Source: Hofstenia miamia (lineage: Eukaryota; Xenacoelomorpha; Acoela; Hofsteniidae). Taken from it: a stretch of 59,328 bases of DNA. This document shows, piece after piece, positions 24,224 through 36,274 of this stretch. Position 1 is the first letter of the stretch; each line of letters begins with the position of its first letter. The notes beneath the pieces were generated by a model. The model had not been told where the DNA came from, ran no database searches, and saw only the letters and a list, made by a program, of their open reading frames with translations. The translations under genes were made by a program, and so were the position numbers. The stretch is from contig CABFPE010000131.1 in the NCBI GenBank assembly GCA_900660155.1, positions 939,222-998,549 of the forward strand. Direction: 5' to 3'.

Positions 24224-25489
24224 TTAATCTATATACATTTTCAGAAAATACCCCTGCATAAATATAAGGCTAATCGCCACGAATCCTGATATCAATGTAA
24301 ATGCGAACAGAGTTATGCAGCAATTTATGAAACCAAGTATATCGTAAAGCAAACCACCAACTATCCAACAGCCTATGCACTTACCAAAGCTGCGCATGCA
24401 GGACATCCATGAAGACGCCATGAACTTCGTCATTGACTTTGATTCGCAGTTCAATTTTTCAGCCTCCTTTGATAGAATGATGTATGATGTTATGTTAAGG
24501 CTTACACATGAAAAACTATTCAGAGCCATTAATACATAAATTGAAGCAGTACTGTGTAAAAGGGGTAATTTTAAACACAAAATTCCAATCATAGCAATCG
24601 CTGATGTGATTATTCCTACAAAGTAAATTGCGCCTGAAAACCCTTTGTCAACAAACATGCCAATCAAAGGAGAAAAAAATATTTGTGACAATCCATAAAT
24701 GAAGAAAACCAGAAAATTACTTTTCTCGTCCAATTGAAATTCAGTAAACAGAAATAGAGAAATGGAAACATCACGCAACCCACTGAAAATCATCACACAG
24801 AAATAGGGCATGCTGAATGCAAGGGTTGCTGGTTGTAATATGTAACGCATGAAAAGTGATTTAGAAAATGCGCTAATCAATTCTTTTTTCTCAATAGATG
24901 GGTCTTTTGACGAAACGAAACACGGCAATACAAACGAACAAAGACATTCAGCGAGGCCAATTATTGTAAAGGGTAACATTATTCCACCCAGCTCAAAAAG
25001 ATAGCTACCAATGGGTGGACCAGCTGTGATTCCAATGCCAATATTTGACTGCATTATTGAAATTATTAGTCCCATTTTTGACGGTATAAGTCCAGTTGCA
25101 ACAGGAAAAGCACATGTGTATAAAAGAGCAGCGGCGACTCCTGCCAATGCTCTATTAATAAAACACAAAATAATTAATAAATCACTGTTCCAAATTTGTA
25201 CAATGCAACCAAAAGTTAACAGTAGTAGCCCTGAAGAACACGCTCCAACAGTATAACAAAGCTCAAGATTTTCGGGTCGCAGTATTAGAGGTAGAAGAAA
25301 TGCAGAAAGCAAAGCGGTTACATCTGCAACACCAGAAATTAAGCCTATCCATGCAGTGCTAACTAATTTTCTCTTTGCACTGAGAGGAAACAGAGGGCTA
25401 AGCATGCTAACATTGATTCCCTCAATTGTAGTCAATGTAAGAATACATATTACACCATAATGACTAGTAACTCCCTTGAATATTTTCAT
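24224..25489 (-). CDS. SLC18B1-like major facilitator transporter (single exon)
   Basis: An uninterrupted 421-residue protein with about 12 hydrophobic segments and a short N-terminus, the expected size for the SLC18/DHA1 branch of the major facilitator superfamily. Seen motifs: NRALAG in TM4 (residues 112-117, the conserved Arg of MFS motif B), and GIGITAGPPIGSYLFELGG (about 151-169), the TM5 glycine-proline motif C of drug:H+ antiporters and vesicular amine transporters, closest to the GPPIGG form in SLC18B1. The second half holds FVDKGFSGAIYFVG (motif A-like, after TM8). In vertebrates SLC18B1 has been linked to vesicular polyamine transport; substrate here is inference. The start is the first ATG; a stop precedes it. 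It is intronless, unlike vertebrate orthologues, so either ancestral introns were lost or this is an old retrocopy kept open by selection. Confidence 0.82.
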   Translation of the reverse strand: MKIFKGVTSHYGVICILTLTTIEGINVSMLSPLFPLSAKRKLVSTAWIGLISGVADVTALLSAFLLPLILRPENLELCYTVGACSSGLLLLTFGCIVQIWNSDLLIILCFINRALAGVAAALLYTCAFPVATGLIPSKMGLIISIMQSNIGIGITAGPPIGSYLFELGGIMLPFTIIGLAECLCSFVLPCFVSSKDPSIEKKELISAFSKSLFMRYILQPATLAFSMPYFCVMIFSGLRDVSISLFLFTEFQLDEKSNFLVFFIYGLSQIFFSPLIGMFVDKGFSGAIYFVGIITSAIAMIGILCLKLPLLHSTASIYVLMALNSFSCVSLNITSYIILSKEAEKLNCESKSMTKFMASSWMSCMRSFGKCIGCWIVGGLLYDILGFINCCITLFAFTLISGFVAISLIFMQGYFLKMYID

Positions 25490-28310
25490 AATAAACTTGT
25501 TTATGAATGTTTGCTGATGTCAAAGTGTTGTTGGCATTTACTTCCGTTTCCAAAAACAAAAGTAAAGTTAAACAAAGTCAATTAGATACAGTTATAGGCA
25601 AACAGTCACGTCTGTTTGTTTTTACGCTGCATGTAAGTCAGTCATTAAATTTAATTAATTAAACATAAATTTCACAAAATCTTTTCAATAAATGTATTAT
25701 CCTCTGGGCCCTTTTCACTATTAAGTGGTGACAAAAATCCAGGACAAGGTTCTTGATTGAGTACTACATAATACTCCGAATTTTCCTGAAACTCTCAAAA
25801 TATTTAAATCTATAGAGTCTGGGATTTTTTCATTGTCCTGTTCGTTGGATTATGACATTTCCTACACATATGAAGACACTGGAGATCAATTAGAACTACT
25901 GGCTTCCACAAATTATCTAGACTTTAGTTGACCCCTTCGAATAAGGTCATTTTACTTTACTAGCAAATGGGTGTTACACATTGTTAGTTACAATGCGTAT
26001 TTTTGGGTTGTAGTATTTTCAACATAGGTTGTACGTTTACTTCAGTTCACTTTGAAGTTAGAGTATGAAGAATTATCACATATGATACTCAAAGAAACTA
26101 ATCCTATATATATATATATATATATATATATCAAGGGTTAATTTTTGCTTTAATTCTGACATTAATGGGACTGTTAATTTTACTTTGAAGAAGTGCATTA
26201 TTGTTACAAATATTTCTAGCCTTCATCCAATCAAATATTTGTCTGTCCCTTAATGTAATTGTATGAATTTCAATTCATTGTATATTTACGTTATCAATGA
26301 AAAATATGTGATTGTAAAATTCAAGACGCTAATGATACCTGCCGCACCAGCACCAGGACCACATATAGCTGGTCTTGCACTCTTCTAATCAGTAAGTCAG
26401 CATATATTATTCTTTGGAGGGTAGCTTGCTAGTTGATACGATTTCTTAGGAAAATTATCACTAGCTCAGCAAAGACCAATAAATCTGTTAAATGTCACAC
26501 CCAAATACTCCTACCAGAACTAATGACACGTTTGGCTCAAATCCGTTTGCATATGAAAGATATTCCTGTCAATAATGTCGCAATTTTTATTAGATACGGC
26601 CGCAGCACTGCTGAACAACCAAATGTACATGTGGTAGTTCTACAATTAGAAATTTTCTAAAGCTTTTTATAGTTGTACGCAGCAATTTATTGACGATCAA
26701 GCTTTAAGCTTTTTAATTGCTTACAGTCCCTACCAATTTAGTTAGAAGTTATCTTCATAATCATCGTCAAGTATCAAGTTCAGTTCAGTTCGTAATGGTT
26801 ATTGGATTAAATGTAATGATCTTCAGGGTTATATTACTTTGTATTCCAATTGGACGAATCCGCAATGATGTGTTACTTGTCTTGTAATTAAAAATGTTCC
26901 TTTGTTGAAATTTTACTCTTCTAAGGCAGTCCAACAATCAGCAAATGACCATAATATTTGCTTCATCGTTATTCTAACATAAAGATCCTGAATTCTGTTC
27001 TAAATACACATTTTTAAAGCTATCCAAATGGCAATTCACTTTCTGTTAATTGCATTGTTTCAATCAGTTAACCAAATCAGAGATGGATGTGGGGTGAGTT
27101 GAACCATGAGATGGGGTGGTGCAGGTTGGTAAGGACTTGCGAGCGGCTAGTTGTTGATCTTTGTACCAACAAGAAAAGGTAATCTAGTTGAACTATGATA
27201 AATAAAGAAATGTACCAGGACATGTCTTACCTAGCCCTCAAATCACTAGTTTTTAGGCTGCGATAACTAAGTTTTTTTCAACATGGGAATCTATGGGGCA
27301 AAAGGCCCATGTTGATGCTACTATCGGGCATTAAAGAAGTGATTCTTTATCTTCTACGTCGTAATTGATTCAAAATACTTCACAATGGTAATGTGGCGTT
27401 ATGAAAATTTTCATATAAAAAATATCAGCCAATAGAATACCACAAGTAGTTTTCGATCAGATTTTTTAAGTGTGGTAATTTGGGGCGGTAGAATAAACAG
27501 AGTGAGGTAATCTGCAGCCAAAGGTTAACACTTAAAAGTTAAGCGGAGCACAAGTCTGTTGAGCGTAGTGGGCCAATTTGAAAACAATCTGCCCCATTTT
27601 CATCTATGTACCACATTGTAATAAAAAACATCTAAAAAGTGCGACCAGCATTCAAATAAAAATAGTTTTAATAATCAAACTTTCAATTGAAAATTGACAA
27701 TATATTCTTGCAGTAATTGGGTCTAATGCAACCTTAGAGTTTTTTAGAGGTATTAATGCAGAGATTGATCCTAGTAGATTATCATAAAATACAGCTTAAT
27801 ATTTCGAATGCGTTGTTTGGATAAAAGAGAAAGAAAAGAAAATTTCTGTTTACAATTGCGTTATTTCAATATAAAATTCTGCTAAATAGCGTCAAAAATT
27901 AACAATACAAAGATAACACAAAATACATATGCAAAAATTTATATTGTAAATATACAGTATTGAACTTCTAGTTTGCTATTCTAGAAATAATTTAATTCAA
28001 ATAGAGGAGCTTCAAATTTTATTTTTGATTGATATGTTTATTAATATCCTAATTATGTCAAAACAAAACAAAAATAATAAACTGACTAGCGACAGTATTC
28101 AGTATTCTTCAAAATAAAGCAGAACTTCAAACACCTTTCAATTTGAACAAGGGTGTGATGTGTTTGTACCGTTTATTAACGCATTCAGAATTGCTATCAG
28201 TATAAAAATATATTGTTGAAGTAGTTTCTAAATAAAAATTTTTCTCTCTTTTTTAGAATTTTGGGTATATTTTCTCAAATAGAATTAAACATCTATACAT
28301 TCTAAGATAC
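25490..28310. other. Intergenic with unassigned open frames
   Basis: Holds a (TA)n run at 26106-26131. Two plus-strand stretches look more protein-like than chance but match no family I know: about 25769-25933 (ends TGDQLELLASTNYLDFS then stop) and 26433-26660 (75 codons). GC-richer sequence at 27090-27180 has no feature I can name. Confidence 0.4.
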
Positions 28311-28314
28311 AATA

Positions 28315-28446
28315 AGATAAGAGATTCTTTATTCAGATAAATGCTAACACTTAAATAAGTGATAATTTATTTGACGCTATTCAGATAAATTATCAGTTAT
28401 GTAATTGTTAACATTTATCTGAATAAAGATTCTCTTGTCTTATCTT
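28315..28446. repeat. Imperfect inverted repeat at LINE 3' end
   Basis: AGATAAGAGATTCTTTATTC at 28317 is inverted at the other end (GAATAAAGATTCTCTTGTCTTATCT to about 28445). Inner arms contain ATAAATTATC/GATAATTTAT. The outer motif equals the 3' tail of the adjacent LINE, so this looks like two tails in opposite orientation. Confidence 0.7.
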
Positions 28447-30650
28447 GAATAGCTTCATTAAATTCACAAAGCCAATATTTACAATTCACATAAATTACAA
28501 AAGAAATCTTCCAGGCTAAAGATAAATTACTATAGTAATATTTCAATAAAGAGTTATAGTATAGTTGTTACATAATTTGTATCCTAGCCATAATTTAGCA
28601 GAAATATATTTTTGCTTAAGGAAGATTTTTAAATGCTATTTTAAAGATTTTAATTTTTCAATATTTTCAATTTCTTTAGGTAGTGAATTCCAGGTTCGTA
28701 TGGCAATCTTCATGAAGGATTTCTTTAAAACATTTTTCTTAAACTCAACACATGAAAGGTTTTGATCTTGAATTATGTTTATGAGCAAACCCCGGCATTT
28801 TAATCATATTATAAGGCGGTAGGTTTTTGATTAGCTTGAATAATGTCATAAGGGTATTCAATATGAGCAGTTGTTCATGAAAGAGAATTAACCTAGAAAT
28901 GTAATGCTTAGTTTGCGATTAATTTTTTGCTGAGATGTTTAATGCCCATTTTAATTTTATGAAGCATGTTTTCGTAATTAAGGTGACTCATGATGAAAAC
29001 ATGGAAGCATTGATTTATCGCACATGGTGGTAACTGACTGCCTAAATACTAGTTTCATACTTTTTATACCTATAGCTAATTGATGTGAGCGTTGAATCTT
29101 AACTTTGAGTCAACAGTTACTCCTAGATACTTGAAATTGTCTACAATGGGAACATTAATATTATTTATATTCAAAGTCACTTTTATTGGGCTGTAAGATA
29201 CAAAATTCTGCTTTAGCTTCATTAATATTCAACTTATGTTTGGAAAAATAATTTGACAATTTGCTACAATTCAATTCTATAGATTCCACTGCTAGATACG
29301 TTGATGTATTATCGCTGAAAGCGCATATATCATTGGCATATTTGATAAAATTGCAATTAATTATAGGATACCTGTCATTTACATAAATAATAAAAAGAAG
29401 AGGACCTAAAATCGTTCCTTGCGGCATCCCATTGTAGACGTTAACCATTCGGCAAAATATCATTAATTTAACTCTATGGAATCGTTGATTGAGGTAACTA
29501 GTTATCTATTGCTTACAACTACAAGAAAATCCAAAGTAAGATAGACTTTATACATTGATTAAAGATAACATTTAAGGGATTTGCAATGATGTCTGCAGTA
29601 ATTTTAAGAGCCTATGAGGGACTGCTTGAGGTACAGATTGATTTTTTGTTTTTAAGCTTATAGATTGATTTAATAATTTCATAACATTGCGGAACTGAAA
29701 CAAAATTCGAGTGTAAAAATTTTACGGGAAGCGTTTTTGTACTTAATTAGGGGACCATTGTAGTCTCCTAGGTTAATAAAGGCCTTGTTTCATACACTAG
29801 ATACCTCTAAGATGGCAGTGCGATTGTTGCAATGCTGATATTTTATTACATGATTTAGATTTCCTCTAATTTATGATTTTTGCATTAGCTTCGATTTTGA
29901 CTTGGCATTTGGAAGACGCGCGTATTCATTTTTGATGAATTCGTTGAATGTTCTACGCGATTTAATGTTCCAAACATTTCTTGCTGGTTCGAGAATTCAT
30001 AAAATTTTTATTAGCTTTGTTCTTTTCGCGAATCAATGCTATGCAACTGTCAGTTATCCAGGGTTTATTGGGAGCAGCATTGCTTGCTTTGGATTTTGCA
30101 CTGGATTTAATCATTATATTATTTTCAAGGCAAAATCTATTGAGATAAAACTTAAGAATGTCCAAAACTTTTTCCGAAATATCATTGAAATTTGTTGAAA
30201 AATATACAGTAAACCAATTTTCTAATGAGAGGGATTACTTAAAATTATCAATATTTTCAATACACTTTTCACCAGTTTTAATCAATTTTAGTGGTATTTT
30301 TGGGGCTGAACGAAACTTATGAAATTTAATAGATGTAAAACAGTGATCAGAGAGTGGGCATTCGGAAGTGGTGTACTCATAGTGTACAATGTTGTTGTCA
30401 CTAATATGACGTAGTCAATTAGTGTGCTACTTGTTGATGTGAATCAAGTAGACAATTCTTTATTGTCCAATATTAGACTAAATGTGTTCAAAAAGATTCA
30501 TTTTACATTGATTATTAGCATTAGGTTCGAATCTCCAAAAAGTACTGTCTTTATTTTCAGAACAGGCAAGTGATAATTCGTTTTCTAGTTTTTGAATAAA
30601 ACAATTAGCGAATTTCTTATGCGGGCAGTGGAATACATTCAATAATTGCT
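28447..30650 (-). pseudogene. Decayed LINE (endonuclease to 3' end)
   Basis: Minus-strand order: endonuclease end with CPLSDHCF near 30355; linker with PWITDSCIALIREKNKANKNF (30165-29962); reverse-transcriptase motif 4 GMPQGTILGPLLFIIYVND and motif 5 FIKYANDICAF (29463-29161; the catalytic pair is AND instead of ADD); then KHKLNINEAKAEF and a C-terminal RTWNSLPKEIEN-like block near 28700. It ends with an AATAAAGAATCTCTTATCTTAT tail. Many interruptions; a (TA)n run (30719-30749) bounds the 5' side. Probably a CR1/L2-group element. Confidence 0.7.
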
Positions 30651-30716
30651 TTTTCAATCGTGATTTTTTTATTGGATTATTAATTTGAATCCATAGACTA
30701 TCAGAATTTGATGCAT

Positions 30717-30718
<2 letters not shown>

Positions 30719-30749
<31 letters not shown>
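30719..30749. repeat. (TA)n microsatellite
   Basis: Pure TA run next to the LINE 5' side. Confidence 0.95.
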
Positions 30750-30751
<2 letters not shown>

Positions 30752-30800
30752 CAAATATTAGTACTCTTCCAGTATGAATTGTCCTGAGGTCACCTTACGC

Positions 30801-31939
30801 CAGTGATGTAATATGAATCACGTTTAATTTCAAATACAACAAATATATTATCTTTATTCAAATGCATACAATTTCAAAGTATTTTTCGTTGTTAATGTGA
30901 TGCAATTTAAGGATTCCCACCGTGTAAGAAAGCAACTTCTCGTACTTTCCTTTTAATGTACAATTCGGTTGGTTCTTAAAATGAATGCCAAGAATCTCAA
31001 AACGGATACTGTTGTTGATGGGTAACAAAATAATTTTTAACCAAAAAAATTTTTTTATTAATCAACGTTTAATAACATAAACATCAAATAATGAACACAT
31101 AAGTACAAATGAGTTTCAAAAAAAGCGCATGTTAAAACCAATATCAAGAAGCTTTGTTTTCTACAGGAATATATGAGACAACTTCCAATTCATCAATTAA
31201 TTCCACAATGCCAACATTAAAACAATAAAATTGGTAAAAAAATATTTTATGTAATGACATTTAAATACAGATTTTCGATAGTGTGCTTTCCAAAGTAATG
31301 CAAAATTTTATTTCCATGATTGTCGTGGGTGTGGTGTTTCATTGGAGGGATGGGACAAGGCAAGCTGTGNCAGTGATGTAATATGAATCACGTTTAATTT
31401 CAAATACAACAAATATATTATCTTTATTCAAATGCATACAATTTCAAAGTATTTTTCGTTGTTAATGTGATGCAATTTAAGGATTCCCACCGTGTAAGAA
31501 AGCAACTTCTCGTACTTTCCTTTTAATGTACAATTCGGTTGGTTCTTAAAATGAATGCCAAGAATCTCAAAACGGATACTGTTGTTGATGGGTAACAAAA
31601 TAATTTTTAACCAAAAAAATTTTTTTATTAATCAACGTTTAATAACATAAACATCAAATAATGAACACATAAGTACAAATGAGTTTCAAAAAAAGCGCAT
31701 GTTAAAACCAATATCAAGAAGCTTTGTTTTCTACAGGAATATATGAGACAACTTCCAATTCATCAATTAATTCCACAATGCCAACATTAAAACAATAAAA
31801 TTGGTAAAAAAATATTTTATGTAATGACATTTAAATACAGATTTTCGATAGTGTGCTTTCCAAAGTAATGCAAAATTTTATTTCCATGATTGTCGTGGGT
31901 GTGGTGTTTCATTGGAGGGATGGGACAAGGCAAGCTGTG
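30801..31939. repeat. 569-bp exact direct duplication across a single N (assembly artefact)
   Basis: 30801-31369 and 31371-31939 appear identical and are separated only by N at 31370. The copy starts and stops exactly at the joint, as expected when two overlapping contigs are placed end to end instead of merged. The content is non-coding repeat-like DNA. The true locus probably holds one copy. Confidence 0.9.
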
Positions 31940-32224
31940 TCACTCGCCCCATGGGACCAGTCGTGGAACAAAGTTTCTTGGAAATGTCCTTTCTGAATGT
32001 ATGTGTATACAGGATTGCTTGGAAGAAAACATGCAATGTTTTAAACACCTTTGAAACAGTGTTTTAACCACCTGCCTTTTCATTGTTTTTCAACATCACT
32101 TTTTTTCAGAATATTTCGGCACCTTTCTATCAAATGGTCTTGTCAGCCTAAAACAATATTTTGAAAAATTCACACTTAAATGTTTCCTATCTTTAAAAAT
32201 TTAGCTAGTGTGCTAAGGATTAAA

Positions 32225-32640
32225 TATTGGTATCTAGCAGGGTTGTCGTGGGATGTCACATGGGACGTAAGTTAGGATGGGGCAAGTCTGATGTGGGATG
32301 GGAATGGTACAGAAAAAAGCTGTCCCACGATAAGCCTGGTTATTTTCCAAAAATTCTATACTAATACAATTTATTAAATGAGCAGAAATAGCTAAAACAT
32401 ACATTTATGTTCAAATATTTCATGTTCTATCAAGTAAAAGCACAAAATTATTTAATCCAAAAACTAAATAAAACAAAATAATAATATAAAAATCAAACAA
32501 AGAACATAGAAAACAAGTGAGTTTCAAAAAACGCACATGTTAAAACCAAGAGCAAGAGGCTTTGTTTTCCATAGGATTATATGAGGCAATGTCCAATTCA
32601 TCAGTTAATTCCACAATGCTAACATCAAAACAATAGAACG
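32225..32640. repeat. Diverged copy of the 31.06-31.36 kb repeat
   Basis: 32455-32635 aligns with 31075-31245: shared blocks GAGTTTCAAAAA, CATGTTAAAACCAA, GGCTTTGTTTTC and CAATTCATCA, with scattered changes. GTCGTGGG...ATGGGACAAGG-type blocks near 31320-31345 also recur around 32235-32285, in swapped order. Suggests two members of an unknown repeat family. Confidence 0.55.
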
Positions 32641-33111
32641 ACGATTACTCTTCTTTTTTATTACTCGTTAAATGCACTAGCAGGGAAATACTGATCAACA
32701 AAATATTCAGTCACGGTTACGGATCTTGGAACAAAGATTTAAAATTAATGAATTTCCAAAAAGAATGGTCAGTGTCACTTGAGGTAGAGGTTGGCTCAAA
32801 CTAAACGGTGATCAATTTCAAGCCTTGAAATTGTATGGTATCGTCTAGTTCCGCGAATGCAGAGGATCATGCTTCTTAGCAAGAAGAAGCCAAATTTGCA
32901 TCTCATCCAGTTGTTGGTTATGAAATAGTCGGTAGAAGAAGAAGAAGAAGAAAAATCTATATTCAGAAATTGTTTTAACAATAAATAGAAATACTGATAA
33001 CAAATTCTGAAAGCGTCAAGAAAGTAATTCAAAACTAAACAAAAAAAGAAAACAACGAATATTTACAAATAAAAAGTGGTTAACTTGGGCTATGGCGATT
33101 GCTAGTTTCTA

Positions 33112-33850
33112 TTAAGAGTAATCAGGATGATAAAATTTATAACCTCGCCATTTCAGTTTTTTTATATTATAAGTGCAAAAATATTTTTTAATATTCATTT
33201 TAAAGTTTTTTAATTTACTTATTTGTTTAATATATTTTGGTAATTCATTCCACATATTTATAGCAGTGTTTAGAAATGAATTTTTCATTATTCGTTTTTT
33301 ATACCTAATAGGTTGAATTATGTGTGTTCTTTTATTTTGTTTATTGACTAATTTTGCAGCAAGAAAGTCATTTTTGTAGTATGGGAAAGTATTGTTAACT
33401 ATTTTGAAGAACGTCGTTAAGACATTTATATGGATGTAACATTGCGGATGTAAAAATAATTTTGAAATTTTTCTATATTCATTATTCTTATTAAAGCTAT
33501 GATTATTTACTGCTACTTTAATAGCCCAATTTAGTTGCACTTGGAATTTCCTGAGATATTGTTGGTTTATATCTGTGTAGAGTACATTGTCATAGTTAAA
33601 ATGACTTAATATTAGAGCATATATTAATTGAATTTTTGCTTTAGTTGGAAGTTTTTGAGAAATTAAGTTAATTGCTTTAATCGACATGGCCATTTTTCTA
33701 ATAACATGATTTAGTTGCTCTTCAAAATTTAGATGTATGTCAAAAATTATTCCGAGGTACTTAAAAGACTCAACCTGATTTATTTGAATGCCATTGAAAT
33801 TAAGTTTGTATCTTGAAGTATCAGTTATTGTATTTTATCAGAGATTAAAG
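33112..33850 (-). pseudogene. LINE C-terminal fragment
   Basis: The 193-codon frame 33693-33112 and its upstream continuation give ESFKYLGIIFD (thumb region, near 33770), LPTKAKIQLIYALILSHFNY (cf. LYxSxIxSxLxYC), and MWNELPKYIKQISKLKNFK (cf. LWNSLPxxIKxxxSLxxFK). This is the conserved end of CR1/L2/Jockey-type ORF2. The reverse-transcriptase palm is absent. The terminal part is unusually well preserved compared with neighbouring remnants, but as a 5'-truncated copy it is inert. Confidence 0.72.
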
Positions 33851-34440
33851 CACAAAGTTGTTTTAGAAACTCTTGAGTGAGTGCGATGCTCTACCACATG
33901 CACTGAATACCAATGGTGTAAATGAAACGTGTTCAATTTCTAGCACTCTTTATTGGTACTGCCTTGTTTTTTCAGTTTCATGACCTCTAAAATTTCGACT
34001 GCAGTTCTTCGGGCATTGGTGACTGCACAAGGGCTGAATACTATTAACTCAATGACCCAACGGCAGAGATGTCTAGCTAGCTCCATCAGAAGTGTTGGAA
34101 GAAGAAAACAGGGATCCTATTGTTATTTGTGTGAGATGCGGTTCTTTTTTATCATCGATACAAACTTCAGAAAGTAGGGCACGGAATTCATTATGATGTC
34201 TTGGAACAAAGCCACCGGTGGGACAAGAGGACATGTGCAACAGAGACAGGCCACGGAGGGGCAAAGCCCCGTCTGAGAGATTGGCAAGCCCCTCCTAGGA
34301 ACTATGCTTTATCTACAAGAAAAGAACAACAAACGCAAATTATGCTTGACACTCAAAATGAAACTAGTAATTTGTCTAGAACAGTTCAAGTAAGTATTTA
34401 CAATTTGTATAAATATAATTATGGATAAGAAACCATGAAG
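33851..34440. other. Unassigned sequence
   Basis: Plus-strand frames at 33953-34177 and 34201-34428 have more balanced base composition than their surroundings but no recognised family. Confidence 0.35.
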
Positions 34441-34489
34441 AGATTGAAGCTCTGATAAACAGATTTATTTAATTTAGCTAAAATTAAAA

Positions 34490-35040
34490 AGCTGAATTTT
34501 TCAGCTAGTAGCATCGACCTAATTTCAAGCTATTTATACAAAAGAAGGCAAGGAGTATAATTGCATAACAATTTCTCAGATTTGTATTTCATTAGAAAAA
34601 GTGGACAATCTTGGGCTATATAATATAATATTTACGTAAATGATTTAAATAGGAACTTATATGGCACACTTTACAGTACACCGATGACACAAAAATATTT
34701 AATTCTAGTAATTCTGGGGAAGATTCAGTAGATATAATTGAAAAAAATTGTGCAACATTAACAAATTTTTATGTATCACACAAACTAACAATATTTCAGA
34801 AACACAAGTTTGTATAATAAAAAGTAAAAATAGTAAAACACACATACAAATGCACACTACGTTTTAATAAGGAAAGTATACAACAAATTACTAATTTTAA
34901 ATATCTAGGAGTTATTTTCGACACAACTTAAATAGTCATAAACAATTCAACGCATAAATCAAATGATGACTTAAAATTATTCAAATAAAGTGGAAAATGT
35001 ACCTCACGATTATGTAAATTTTAACGATAAAAATATACAA
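34490..35040 (+). pseudogene. LINE reverse transcriptase fragment (plus strand)
   Basis: Reads ISSYLYKRRQ, then IYVNDLNRNLYGTL, DDTKIFNSSNSGEDSVDIIEKN, LTNFYVSHKLTI, and QQITNFKYLGVIFDTT. These are reverse-transcriptase motifs 4 to 7 in order, with the DD pair kept but several frame breaks between. Opposite in orientation to the fragment at 33112-33850. Confidence 0.65.
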
Positions 35041-35044
35041 ACAA

Positions 35045-36018
35045 GATTTACTGTTTAAATAGTAAAGAAATGATACTCTGCGCACTTCAATGTCAACATG
35101 CGCATTACACATATGTTGTGTTTCCCCAACCAATCCGCACTAGTGTATAATTGTGATAATAATTGAACTTTTTGTAAGAACTGCAGCAATGCCTGAATTA
35201 TGTAGTTGAATAAACTGCGAATTTTTTTGATCCTGCTAAATGGATATGCCAGTGGTACGCTTAAGTTGTCCACTCCAAATTAATTAACCTAATGATGTAA
35301 TATCACTGAAAAAGTCGATTGAAAATTACCATTTTGTCATTCTCAGCAACTACCTCATGAATTATACAAACTAATATAATTAATTCTAGTAATAGAAATG
35401 TTATAATCACATTTAGCTGAAAGCATGCCTAATAAAGTAAACACAAATTAAAGCACATAGAATTTATGAAATATTTACATTTTTGTCTCAAGAAATCGTT
35501 GAAATACCTAGTTCTTTTCATATTGGTGATAATTAGGGAGAGTAAGTCAATAAAGTCAAAATGGTTCTTCTGTTAAAAACATTGCAAAATTTGTTTAAAC
35601 ATGAATCCAGCAAATTGTAAAATTACTTACTGTAGTTGTAATGTTAAAAAATACAATACTTGTTACATCAATTTCATTTTTAGGTCATAATCACCTATTT
35701 AATTAGCAAATTTTTTATTTTTATGAGAATTCTTTTCAAATTTTGATTTCAAGTTAAACTAGATGTCCTGACAGCTTCACAACTTTTAACAAAGCATCAC
35801 TGTCTTCTAAGTGGAAAATGTAAACATAATTTGTTATTGTATACTTCATAACACGATTTAAGCAATGAATACCTTCATTACAACTAATCAATTGACAATT
35901 AATAATTTTTTATGATCCCAACCGAATTTCAACAAATGGAAAATTTGTTTTGAAAACTAGAAATAGGGCTTTATCTGAAAACGGTTAAATGACATCTAAA
36001 TAAATACGTTGACAATAC
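35045..36018. other. Intergenic, no gene recognised
   Basis: AT-rich spacer between a LINE fragment and the 3' end of the C6orf120 homologue. Confidence 0.5.
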
Positions 36019-36024
36019 TTTATT
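36019..36024 (-). terminator. Candidate poly(A) signal of the C6orf120 homologue
   Basis: AATAAA on the minus strand about 250 nt beyond the stop at 36275. Other AT-rich candidates exist nearby. Confidence 0.4.
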
Positions 36025-36274
36025 AAATTGATTTTTAACCTGAAATTGTTAAAATTGACATTCTCAAGGCTACTCTTACATGTGGTGGATATTTCGATTG
36101 CCCCAATGGATTTTAATAAAGAAGTTCGAAACAATACTGTATATGATAAATAACTAACGAAATTTAATATAAAATTCTTCAATAGTTTCAAAAAATATCC
36201 CAACGCTGAAAAATCAAATTTACATTTAATGAAAACTACATCAATATACACAATTTACGGCAAAGGCGAATCAT

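Noticed and set aside
29902-30198. 98-codon plus-strand frame
   Set aside because: Antisense to the LINE linker region at 29962-30165, which has clear LINE motifs.
30801-31939. Biological tandem duplication
   Set aside because: Exact identity, and boundaries falling on a single N, point to assembly.
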